Shown here in pieces: positions 55,131-64,000 of a stretch of 64,000 nt of DNA. The stretch covers positions 186,001-250,000 of the forward strand of contig JAACJK010000063.1 of assembly GCA_013368325.1 (NCBI GenBank), written 5' to 3'. The position numbers and the translations under genes are program-made. Within the stretch, counting starts at the first letter, position 1, and each line of letters starts with the position of its first letter. The notes beneath the pieces are model-generated. The model saw only the letters and a program-made list of their open reading frames with translations, was not told the DNA's origin and did no database searches. This stretch comes from Ephemerocybe angulata. Lineage: Eukaryota; Basidiomycota; Agaricomycetes; Agaricales; Psathyrellaceae.

Positions 55131-55907
55131 ATGATCACCTTCTTCGACATTCCTTCTACCCTCCCTGCTAACGCGTGGTCACTCAACACATGGAGGATAC
55201 GGTTCACACTCAACTATAAACGCATCCCATACAAGACGGAGTGGGTCGAGTACCCCGACATTGCGGCCGTGCTAAAGAAACACGGTATCGGGCCCACGGA
55301 CGAGAATCGGGACGGGACGACCTACTACAGTGTACCCGCTATCTTGGACGTCGACGATACCACCGGCGAAGTCAAGGCTGCGCTTGCGGACTCCATCCCT
55401 ATCGCGGAATACCTCGAAAAGGTGTATCCGGCAACTCCTCGCGTTTTTCCGGAGGACGAAGAGGGACTGGAGGAGCAGAAAGCCTTCAGAGTATTGAGGG
55501 AGATGGTCCCCATTTTCACGATTATGTGTAAGGCGACACTGCCGGTGCTGAACGAGGCGAGTCGGGACCACTTTTCGAAGGCGCGCGCGATGGATTTGTA
55601 TGAGCTGTATGAGGTGGATAGGTTGGAGGATGTCCCGTATGGCGAAGAGGAGAAGAGAGTGTTGTGGAGAGATTTGGAGGTATGTTTTGGGAAGTTGGAT
55701 GAGAAAGTGGCGAAGACGGATGGGGCTGGTGTTTGGTTTAAGGGCGACAGGATTACGTTTGCGGACTTTGTGATTGGGGGAGTTTTGATTTGGATGAGGA
55801 CGATCCTTGGGGAAAACAGTGAGGAGTGGGCCAGAGTTAGCCCGTGGAATGGGGGAAGGTGGGGGAGGTTTTTGGAAGGGTTGAAGGATTACGAAACTGT
55901 CATTTAG
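55131..55907 (+). CDS. glutathione S-transferase, LigE/etherase-like (GST2)
   Basis: A 258-residue intronless paralogue of GST1. The N-terminal segment reads 'NTWRIRFTLNYKRIPYKTEW', so the usual Lys-Thr after the Trp is Arg-Ile; this may affect glutathione binding. 'SVPAILDVDD' and 'ADSIPIAEYLEKVYPATPRV' follow, and the C-terminus is 'WGRFLEGLKDYETVI'. The ATG was chosen by match to GST1 and GST3. Probably a cytosolic detoxification enzyme. Confidence 0.8.
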   Translation: MITFFDIPSTLPANAWSLNTWRIRFTLNYKRIPYKTEWVEYPDIAAVLKKHGIGPTDENRDGTTYYSVPAILDVDDTTGEVKAALADSIPIAEYLEKVYPATPRVFPEDEEGLEEQKAFRVLREMVPIFTIMCKATLPVLNEASRDHFSKARAMDLYELYEVDRLEDVPYGEEEKRVLWRDLEVCFGKLDEKVAKTDGAGVWFKGDRITFADFVIGGVLIWMRTILGENSEEWARVSPWNGGRWGRFLEGLKDYETVI

Positions 55908-56269
55908 ATTAGCGATATGTCCCAAAGAACTTTGAAGTAGTAGTGATCAACGGGCGCTTATGTTTTCAGAAATGATAGCTAAACAGGCAATCATGGATGG
56001 GAGGGAAGCGTGGGCGGTCGTGTAGACAGTCCAATACGGGGTTCAAGGAGTCTCTACTCAGGTAGCACATGTAATTGTTCAACGGGCGCCTATCACATTC
56101 GGCTGTTTCCATTTGATTGAATATGTGTAACCCGACTCCAAGCCAATGCCTTTGATTAGGAGGATTAGCCTATCCTGAGTGTTCAGAGAGTGTCTTCTCA
56201 TGAGCCGCGCGCCCGGTCAAACACCCTAAGGTTCATTGGAAGGCAATCAGTTTGAGAAAAAAAAGAATG
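55908..56269. other. intergenic
   Basis: Holds CGGGCGCTTATG (55951) and GGGCGCCTAT (56084) motifs about 130 bp apart, both in the same orientation. Confidence 0.5.
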
Positions 56270-56631
56270 TCATGGCTCGAATCTCACGACAGCCTCGCAT
56301 AACGATTGAACGGCCAAAAGGCTAGTCAGGATATCTGCCCCTTCGCACTTCTTGGAGATGCAGCGGTTCAGTTGATTAATGAAAGCGCCGTTGAGGCACA
56401 GACAACGATTGTCTGTGAGAGCACATCCTGTCGCCTGGATGTCGGCTTGTGCTATACACGTCGTGGTACAGGCTGGGGACAAATTGGTGAGTAAGGCAAT
56501 AACAACGTTCAGCACTACGGGTGGGCGTTACCTGAAAGTTGTCTCTTGGTAGGGAGAAAGGTACTCATGCAGATTGCCGGAAGGACGACCACGGGGAGGA
56601 TGATAGAAGACGGGGCGATGAAAAAGCGCAT
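56270..56631 (-). CDS. CFEM-domain secreted protein 1
   Basis: Exon 1 56631-56532 and exon 2 56472-56270; 100 aa. A signal peptide leads (MRFFIAPSSIILPVVVLPAI). The CFEM domain follows with eight Cys: 'ACTTTCIAQ', 'GCALTDNRCLCLNGAFI', 'LNRCISKKCEG' and 'LCEAV'. The Asp in CALTDNRCLC matches the position that binds haem iron in known CFEM proteins. CFEM proteins act at the cell surface in haem/iron uptake or as host-interaction factors. No GPI-type tail is visible, so it is probably secreted. Its paralogue is at 59018-59351. Confidence 0.8.
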
Positions 56632-58016
56632 TTTTATACACAACTCAGACGGGGGACGAGGATGTAAGAAGCTGTAAAGGTCAAGGGTGTTATATAGAAG
56701 TTGAAATGGCACAGCCTGATCGGAATATTGAGTGTCCTGTGGCTCACTTGGGAGCGCTCAGCGAGACGCTTCTTGTGATCATGGGAGTCATTGAGACGCA
56801 AAGCATCACAACGATCTCCTTCTGAAGATTCTGCGTATGAATTGTAACGTAAAGTGTGTAGGCAAACGAATTCATTTTGAAGACATCCTGGCATGAGCCA
56901 TGAGCCATGGCCTGGCATATCATGTTGGGGCTTTTATGCTGGCTGGAACCTGCATGGCTCCAACCACGCTGCCGCTGGAATGGAGGTCACGGTGGGCCAA
57001 TAAAGGAATGAACATGGTCACAATCTATTTAGATGCGGGGTATATGGGTATTAGTGTGATTTTGCGATGATCGGTAGTCCGTCGTGGTCGAACCTGATGT
57101 AGATGGTTGACTACCAGGTTGGCATTACAGCACGCTACGGGGAGGGTATTAAGTTACATAGTGAGGAAATGCCTCGTTTCCCAACTCTGAAGGACTGTCT
57201 TGTAGTCAATGTCAGATGGACAGTTTACGGCGGTCGGCAAGAGAACGCGATGGTAGAGCGGCGGACTCAGAGTTTTAACGCTGTGGCAGTACTTGCCATC
57301 TGGCCCTCCCACCTCTCCTCCTCGTACCTGTAATCAGTAGCTTAGATTAGATCTCCTCTGATGGGATCATGTATCAGTGTAGACGACGTCCGCCGCCTGC
57401 GCGCCGAGAATGGATAATCGAACCTTGGCCCTTGCTCGCCTGCTCGACGCATTTCCCAGCTCATTGTCGCCTTGGACTACTCCTACGAGCCAATTTGTTT
57501 GAAGATTGGCTGACCATGTTTTCTACCCCGTTAACCGCGGAGGCGGTCGTCGGATGCGTCGATCTGAGCCGTTTGCGTCTTGGCGCTTGGTAAGTGGGAT
57601 CGTCCTTGTGGGGGAAATCTCTCCCCAGCCCCGCAATTTTCGGCGGCCCGCCTGCGGCGGGACTACCAAAAATAGTAATTGTCACGCCGTTCGGGGCTCC
57701 GGTTCCTTGTTTTCGCCCTCACAAAAGTGTCAGGGTCCAGATCTGGTTCCTTCTCTACAGTCCAGTATTCTATCTAAATGCCGATAATGGCAACCCCGAC
57801 TGCGCCGCTAGAACTTGTCTTGTGACACGATTGTTATCTGGAGAGCCGCATTATCATAGCCCGAAATTGATTATGAAGCAGCTTGAAAATAGAAGCGAGG
57901 GTCGGTGCCATGTGGGGGCGGTATATAAAGGAATCATGCACCTGACACCCAACAGCTTTGTTTCCTCCACCCACATAACTCGATACCGAGACCAACTTAA
58001 CCCCTTTCACGACGCG
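56632..58016. other. intergenic with GST3 promoter
   Basis: No gene recognised before the GST3 promoter. A CCCGCCTGCGGCGGG hairpin is near 57648. The 16-bp box and TATA are annotated separately. Confidence 0.5.
57869..57930 (+). promoter_or_regulatory. GST3 promoter: conserved 16-bp box and TATA
   Basis: GATTATGAAGCAGCTT, identical to the GST1 box, then GGTATATAAAG 53 bp on and 87 bp before the ATG. Confidence 0.65.
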
Positions 58017-58799
58017 ATGATCACCCTCTTCGACATTCCGTCCACCCTCCCTATTAACGCGTGGTCTGTCAACACATGGAAGACGCGTTTCACGCTCAAC
58101 TACAAAGGAATTCCGTACAAGACGGAATGGGTTGAGTACCCCGACATCGCGGCCGTGCTCCAGAAACACAACATCGGGCCGACGGACACGAAGCGGGACG
58201 GGACGCCCTACTATAGCTTGCCCGCCATCTTGGACGTCGACGACACCACTGGCGAAATCAAGGCTGCACTCGCGGACTCCCTCCCCATCGCGGCGTACCT
58301 CGACAAGGCATATCCGGATACTCCTCGCGTTTTGCCGGAGGATGAAGAGGGGCTGGAGGAACAGAAGACGTTCGCACGCGGGTTCCTGAGGGAGATGTTG
58401 CCTGTTTTGACGATTATGTGCAAGGAGACGCTGCCTGTGCTGAACGAGGCGAGTCGGGAGCACTTTTCGAAGGCGCGCGCGATGGATCTATATGGGCTGT
58501 ATGGGGTTGATAGGTTGGAAGATGTGCCGTACGGCGAGGCGGAGAGGAGGGCGTTGTGGGAGGCGTTGGAGGTGGATTTTGGGAAGTTGGAGGAGAAGGT
58601 GGCGAAGACGGATGCGGAGGGTGTTTGGTTTAAGGGGGCTAAGATCACATTTGCGGACTTCCAGATAGGGGGGTGTTTGATTTGGATTAGGACGATCCTT
58701 GGGGAGAGCAGTGAGGAATGGGGCAGAGTTAGCGCATGGAATGGCGGGAGGTGGGGGAGGTTCTTGGAAGGGCTGAAGGAGTATGAGACTGTCGTCTAG
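58017..58799 (+). CDS. glutathione S-transferase, LigE/etherase-like (GST3)
   Basis: A 260-residue intronless ORF from ATG 58017 (MITLFDIPSTLPINAW). It has the class motif 'NTWKTRFTLNYKGIPYKTEW', then 'SLPAILDVDD' and 'ADSLPIAAYLDKAYPDTPRV', and the C-terminus 'WGRFLEGLKEYETVV'. It is closest to GST1. The open frame extends upstream to 57594, but that part crosses the TATA box and is not coding. Expected to be cytosolic, acting on aromatic or lignin-derived substrates. Confidence 0.8.
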   Translation: MITLFDIPSTLPINAWSVNTWKTRFTLNYKGIPYKTEWVEYPDIAAVLQKHNIGPTDTKRDGTPYYSLPAILDVDDTTGEIKAALADSLPIAAYLDKAYPDTPRVLPEDEEGLEEQKTFARGFLREMLPVLTIMCKETLPVLNEASREHFSKARAMDLYGLYGVDRLEDVPYGEAERRALWEALEVDFGKLEEKVAKTDAEGVWFKGAKITFADFQIGGCLIWIRTILGESSEEWGRVSAWNGGRWGRFLEGLKEYETVV

Positions 58800-59017
58800 A
58801 TTAGTGGTGTCTCCGATGAGGTCTGCATTCATCAAATTAAAGGAAGCAGATGTATGAAGTAGTTTCGAAAGACTACCCGGCCAAAGGTTGATCAGTACAC
58901 TAAAGCCTAGAATTCGAGTTGGGAGATAAACCGACATGTGCGCTAATCTTTTCTGGCAGGTATCGATCCTTTTCTGGATCACATCAACGACTCAATGACT
59001 GAGATAGCACTTACAGC

Positions 59018-59351
59018 TCAACGGGCGCTTAAATACAAGACATCGGCCTCTTCGCACCTGTTCGAAATGCAGCGATTCACTTGGTTGACGCAAGCACCGT
59101 TCAGACATAAGCAGCGCCTGTCGATGGGATCACACCCCGTCGTGTCAGGGTTGACATGTTGTGAGACGCAAGCCGTGGCACAGGCTATGGAGTAGCAATG
59201 GTTAAGGTCACAGTAATGGTATCAGATGCTTCGTGCGAACGTCACCTGGCAGTGTGTTTTGTCTCCTGCCGGGCAACAGTGAGCCCAGGCAGATTGCGGG
59301 GACCATGCCCGTGAGGAGGATGGAGGATGAGGTGGCAGCATAGAATCGCAT
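59018..59351 (-). CDS. CFEM-domain secreted protein 2
   Basis: Exon 1 59351-59246 and exon 2 59184-59018; 90 aa, exactly in frame. Signal peptide: MRFYAATSSSILLTGMVPAI. CFEM part: 'ACATACVSQHVNPDTTGCDP', 'DRRCLCLNGACVNQVNRC' and 'ISNRCEEADVL', with the iron-binding-type Asp in IDRRCLC. It is shorter than the paralogue at 56270: it stops in 'LSAR' before the last Cys region, so one disulfide partner may be missing. The stop codon overlaps a GGGCGCTTAA motif. A (TA)n tract lies directly upstream of the ATG. Confidence 0.72.
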
Positions 59352-60237
59352 ATATATATATATACGATTTGGAGAAGTTGACGAGAAATAGCTAGCGGGG
59401 GTCTGCACAGATTCTCCGTCGTCTGTGATGTGGGGTTCCTTTGGAGCGTGAAGCTTCTCGGGATGGAGGTAATACACTGTATATTCAGGTCATATTCAAA
59501 GGTGTTCAACGGGCGCCTAATAGTCAAGTCTGAATCGCCCCAGCCACGCTGCGAGCGTACTTGGTTTATCTTCCTTCCTTTTGATTAATATGGAACACAA
59601 AGGGCAGCCTAACTCATAGACTCACAAGAGCTGAGCACATAGTCCTGAGATCCCTCGTTCCCCATCTCGAAAAGATTATTTTTGGGAAAATTGAAGTTTC
59701 ACCTGAACAGGCTACGTCAAGAGGAGGATGTGATGGTAAGCAGTCGCACGTCGGACTCACAGGGTTTCCGACTCTTCGATTCCATGCTTGTTTCACGAGG
59801 TATAGTCTACCAAGCTAGGGAGAATGCGGAGGTTCTTTTGCAGGTGTGAAACGTTCGAGTATACAACATGATCAAGGCTTGCCACCTTCTCGAACGACGG
59901 GGCACCAGTCTCCAGAAAGGGAGAAGCGGTTTTTGAGCTATAGGTTCCGCACCTCTGGAGAGGTGCAGGACCCGGCGATCAAGGAGGAGGTGGGACCTTC
60001 ACCTTGATAATCACAGTCACAATAGGTTAATGCCATGATAAGGACTTCGTTCATGAGCGAAAAAAGGAATTTGGTGTACCGAGTGAGGGTCTGCGGCTGG
60101 GAAACAGGGCAACGAGTTTGAACACGCTCCGTGACGCCTTTAAGGAGAAGTTGGGCAACGTTCCAAAAGGCTGCGACCACTTCGACTTACCACCTCGTCC
60201 GACACGCCGAAGCACAGCGCCCAAGCCGAGGAAAGCC
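59352..60237. other. intergenic or 5' part of the next gene
   Basis: A GGGCGCCTAA motif is at 59511-59520. An upstream in-frame stretch from 60118 without ATG might be an extra 5' exon of the next gene. Confidence 0.45.
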
Positions 60238-61033
60238 ATGGAGGACGAACAGTACGACCAGGAGCTGGAGGCATACACCCAGCTCTTCGACGACATTTTC
60301 GCGACGTCCGATTTCTCTTCCACCTCTCTCGGGGAAGTTATCCTCCAGAACCCTACGATTTCCTTGCCTACAGCACTGGCTTCTTCGACATGGGCCGCTG
60401 CGAACATTCGCCCAACAGAGATGGAGGACTTTCTTAGCAGGATCAAGAATGTCTTAAACGACGCACGAATTCAAAACCTGGTCGTCCATGGCGGGGAAGA
60501 TGGGCCCGAGAGGTTCGTCGATGTCTACAACAGGTCACTATCCGACATCGTTAGTGACCACATCCATATCTCGAGCGACTCCGACGAGGACGATACTGTC
60601 GTGGACACAAACAGTCCAGTCCTCACCACCGTTCTCCTGCAGTCGGTTGCAGCGAAGCTCGGCCTCGTGGACACCGACCATCACATCCGCGCTGCACGCC
60701 AGGGGTTAGGACTAGAAGAATCGGAGGAGGTTGGTCGCGAGGTTTTGGCTATTGCAGCCGTGGTGGTATTCGCCATTCTCGGAGCACGAAGGTCTGCCAC
60801 CCTCTCGGCCTTACACGGGGGAAGCTACGAAGATGTGGTCGCCGCATTCAGAAGTCTGTGGCAGGGGAGCACGAGTCCAGCCTTAACACCAGTTCTCGAG
60901 GTAAGTCCAGGAAAGCTAGATCAAACAGCCAAAGGAGTCTCATGAATCATTTCAGAGGATCATCGTTGAGCTTGAAAGGGGATCGAACGAGTCGGCTTCT
61001 AGCGAGGAGTTGTGGTTGGCTTTGTTCCAGTAG
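60238..61033 (+). CDS. hypothetical acidic protein
   Basis: I predict two exons, 60238-60900 and 60956-61033, which give 246 aa. The frame is open further upstream (from 60118) without an ATG, so the true start may be in an earlier exon. The protein is acidic with an Asp/Ser/Glu run (SSDSDEDD) at about residue 115 and a hydrophobic Ala-rich helix (LAIAAVVVFAILGA) at about residue 175 that could be a membrane segment or a buried helix. I do not recognise the family. Confidence 0.5.
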
Positions 61034-61638
61034 CTTTTGGCGTACCCGGCGTGAAATTGAAGCAGGAGGAGTTTGTGGAAGACCTTGAACCTTGAGCGCT
61101 ACAACATATCCACGGGGATCTGAATCATGTATGGCCAGGCCTCTGGACAGTGCGCAGTTACAAAAGCCAGGGCGCGAGGCCATACAGGTGTGGTCGGACG
61201 CTCGTGTGGTGGTTGCAGGTCAACCCGTTCTTCGGACGTTGGTCGGAACAAAATTGCTTAGGGATGGTTTGAACAACAACACCAAACTCACCGAAGTCCG
61301 AAAAGCCGAAAGGCCGAAGGGCAGATTAAGCGCCGAGGCTCCAAGCGCTGGGATCCTGGTATACCCCTATGCCAGTCGATCTGAGTTCTGGACTCGTTAC
61401 ACACCCGGTATCCCTGAAGATGTCGTACCGTGAATGAGGCCACATCGATAATTCGCGTGTCCGTGGAGTAGGGAACCTATCAGGCGTTTGATATTTATCA
61501 ATCAATTATCAGGTACTTACAACCATGAATGTATGACGCGTACACGTGAATTTGTATAAGTATCGCGCGCCTTTGAAGTTACGATATTAATATATCCCCA
61601 ACACCCTCTCCGTGAGGTTCTACCAGGTTCCCCTTGCC
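61034..61638. other. intergenic
   Basis: No gene recognised; ATTAAGCGCC is near 61325. A GATATTAATATATCCCC sequence at about 61585 may be the GST4 core promoter. Confidence 0.45.
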
Positions 61639-62522
61639 ATGACAGAGAATATCCGTACGAAGGCCGATTTCGACCAGGCCAGGATCACACTCTTGGATCT
61701 CGACTCAAGAATCGGGCCATTTTCTCCATCAACGTGGAAAACCAGGTACGGGAGCAGCTCGCTGGGAGTATGAGGCTTACCGTGATAATCTAACACTACG
61801 TTCAATACAGATACGCACTCAATTTTAAGGGGATTCAGTTCAACACCCTGCTTGTTGACTTCGTCGACATTGAGCCATTGTGCAAACGCATCGGCGCAGA
61901 ACCTGCTATCAGGGTTCGGAAGCCTGGTTCAGATGAGGAGACGGTTATCTACACCCTCCCAGTCATATATGACCCCAACACTGGGCGCACTGTGAGCGAG
62001 TCACTGGCAATTGCCGAATATTTAGATGAAACGTACCCGGCACCCACATATCCGGCCCTCGTTCGACCAGGGACTCGAGCATTTACTCGAGCGCTATTGA
62101 CCGCAATCGACACCAGCCCTAAGGCTATGGCTCCCCTCTATCCATTTATAATCCCAGCTACCTTCGTCCATGTTCATGACCGCAGTAAAGCCTACTTTCG
62201 CGCAACAAGGGAATTGCAATTCGGGATGAAGCTGGAGGAAATCACACCGAGAGGTGCCGATAGAGCTGAGGCGTGGGAGAGGGTCGAGATGGGGTTCAAC
62301 ATGATTGCAGGGTGGTACAGAGGTTCGAAGTGGATAATGGAGGATGAGCCATGCTATGCGGATCTCGTCGTCGCAGCTTTCCTTATGTGGGTCAGGAAGG
62401 TGTTCGGGGAAAGCAGCACAGAGTGGAGAGATGTAAAGAAGTGGAATAATGGAAAGTGGGAAAGGCATATGGAGGCGTGCATGGCATATGAGGACAGTTC
62501 AGAGAGGTCTGTTACCAATTGA
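61639..62522 (+). CDS. glutathione S-transferase, LigE/etherase-like (GST4)
   Basis: Exons 61639-61745 and 61811-62522; 272 aa. The intron interrupts the glutathione-site motif 'SPSTWKTR|YALNFKGIQF', unlike the intronless GST1-3. 'TLPVIYDPNTGRTVSESLAI' and 'AEYLDETYPAP' complete the N-terminal domain. The helical domain ends near 'WERHMEACMAYE'. It is more distant from GST1-3 and closer to the usual GTE pattern (SPxTWKTRYALNFKGI). It probably represents the ancestral, intron-bearing form in this neighbourhood. Confidence 0.8.
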
Positions 62523-62818
62523 CTCGAAATGCGATAGGATGTGTGTAAAACATCCATGACCAATATATTCATCCACAAGTAAGCCACCACATCAACTACA
62601 ATGAGAACTAAACTGAACCAAAGAGCCATCAAAGAACATATGTTTTTCACGATTTTTCAATAATATACCAATGCTCGCGAGACCAGAACTGCGATAGCCC
62701 GGCGGAAGGGAACAAATTCTGTAGAAAATCCTTTCGTCAGCACTGGGGTTTAGATTATCAAAGACATGGTGTACACACCTGTCGTCTGACAACGGTAGGA
62801 GTGACGGACGCAGCTCCT

Positions 62819-63328
62819 TTAGGTGAAGGGGACGATGATGGACCTGGTCTCGGGGGTATAGCAGAACCCATTATCCAGCCTCTCAATGCAGTTGGAGAGC
62901 TGGGTGCACGGGGCAACACAGTTGGGCTGGGAGCAGAACGCAACCTGGGTGGAGGCTTGGAGACACGCAGTGTCGGGAGCAGCGAGGCAGACAGCGTTTC
63001 CATTGTACACGCTGCATTGACCCCCGCAGACCTTCCCGGCGCGCTGGGAGCAGTACACAACACGAGTGTTGAGAGTTCCACGCTTCTCGATGCCCTTGAG
63101 CGGGTTGACGGACGCGTCTTCGTCACCGATGTAGGTGATCTTGGCGTCGGTGGTAGCGAGCCAGTGGTCGATCTGGGCATCGTTCGTAAGCCCTTCAGTG
63201 GCCTACATGCTGTGGTGTCAATATGGCAATTATCTGGGAGGTGATAGAATATTTACAGGGGTAGGGCTGGCCGTGACGACAGTAGCAACAGCGGCGAAGG
63301 CTGCGATGAGGAGAGTAGCGAATTGCAT
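62819..63328 (-). CDS. small secreted Cys-rich protein, paralogue
   Basis: Exon 1 63328-63257 and exon 2 63202-62819; 151 aa. The signal peptide is MQFATLLIAAFAAVATVVTA. A dibasic KR site near the middle (GIEKRGTL) may release the Cys-rich part, 'VVYCSQRAGKVCGGQCSVY', 'CLAAPDTAC', 'AFCSQPNCVAPC' and 'NGFCYTPETRSI'. Same architecture and intron place as 44073-44583, 18 kb away. Likely extracellular; function unknown. Confidence 0.72.
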
Positions 63329-64000
63329 CTTGGTCAGAAGTGAGGAGGAAGTTGAAGAAAACTCTGGATGAGAACTCTGTAGAAAGATGAACGGATTACC
63401 ATCCCTTATATATGTTTTTTCTGCCCCGCGCTGTAAATCTTCCCCCCAATCCATCGCCCAGAGGCCACACGACACTTGCACGAAACTTTCGTGTTCAAAA
63501 TTCCATATCTCGTAAGTTTGAAATTTACACTTCCTTGGCCTTCGTAAAACTCAAGAGTTTCAAGCGTTTCTGCTGCTTCTTGATGCGCTCACGGTTTTAC
63601 AGTGGGCAGCGTGACTATCGGCGCTTAATTGAGCTGTGCATCTCAACTCTTCCGATTTCCAATGTACGCATAACAGCTACTATCAATCTAGTTGTGTCTC
63701 TTTATAGTGTTTATGCTTACATTCACATTGCTCTGGGATAAGTGACGCTCGCTCGATGGCTGGTAGAACGCAGTGATGTCAACGCCCAGTCAATGATGTA
63801 TTCAAGGAACAATTGCAAATCGCACACATAAGGTCCATACTGGGATAATCTATTTCCAGCTATGGCTTCTCTCTCCTGATGCTGGGGCGCCCGGGAAGGC
63901 AATAGGGTGGGCCAAGTGTGTCCGAATTTGAATTTGAGCTGCATGATTATGGGTAGACAGGTATACTCTGAATGACTTCTTCAGTTCAATTTTCTGACGT
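63329..64000. other. intergenic to window end
   Basis: Upstream region of the secreted protein. No gene recognised. Confidence 0.5.

Noticed and set aside
57594..58016. N-terminal extension of GST3
   Set aside because: It would include the TATA box and has no match to paralogues, which all start at MIT(L/F)FDIP.

Overview
The window looks like nuclear DNA of a mushroom-forming basidiomycete (Agaricomycetes). Genes carry short GT-AG introns of about 45-65 bp. The families present are typical of that group: F-box-like proteins, lipopeptide mating-pheromone precursors ending in a CaaX box, CFEM proteins, LigE/etherase-like glutathione transferases, a FunK1 kinase remnant, and nested transposons.

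Left third (1-26.9 kb): a tandem family of F-box-like genes. A 5'-cut copy lies at 1-836 and an intact copy at 25285-26862. Between them, a third copy starting at 4104 is split into three pieces (4104-4986, 15972-16578, 24931-25022). The first break is a Ty3/gypsy chromovirus-type retrotransposon (4987-15971, TSD AATAC). It is itself broken by a 397-bp hAT-type MITE in gag and by a 3.8-kb hAT transposon with an apparently complete transposase in the integrase. The second break (16579-24904) is bounded by 14-bp inverted repeats. It holds monooxygenase gene debris and a 5634-bp DNA transposon encoding a DUF6589-like protein and a RecQ-like helicase. Left of these lie a decayed eIF3e 5' fragment, a small Ser/Asp-rich ORF, a two-homeodomain gene and a FunK1 fragment.

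Middle (27-37 kb): a membrane-anchored SH3 protein, then a second copy of the DUF6589/RecQ element. This copy (30370-37073) is flanked by a perfect 9-bp TSD. It carries an extra terminal repeat, a truncated helicase start and a 435-bp segment taken from the broken F-box locus, so it looks like a gene-fragment-capturing (Pack-MULE-like) transposon.

Right part (38-64 kb): three small pheromone-precursor genes (38.1, 42.8 and 48.2 kb), two of which encode two tandem pheromone-like repeats. They are interspersed with a Golgi GDPase (GDA1 type) and a secreted Cys-rich protein. A KHA1-like K+/H+ antiporter follows. Next comes an array of four LigE-like GST genes interleaved with two CFEM genes, a hypothetical gene, and a paralogue of the Cys-rich secreted protein. 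No pheromone-receptor (STE3-type) gene is visible here. No rRNA, tRNA or CRISPR was recognised.

All calls rest on reading the sequence and translations; no database search was possible.
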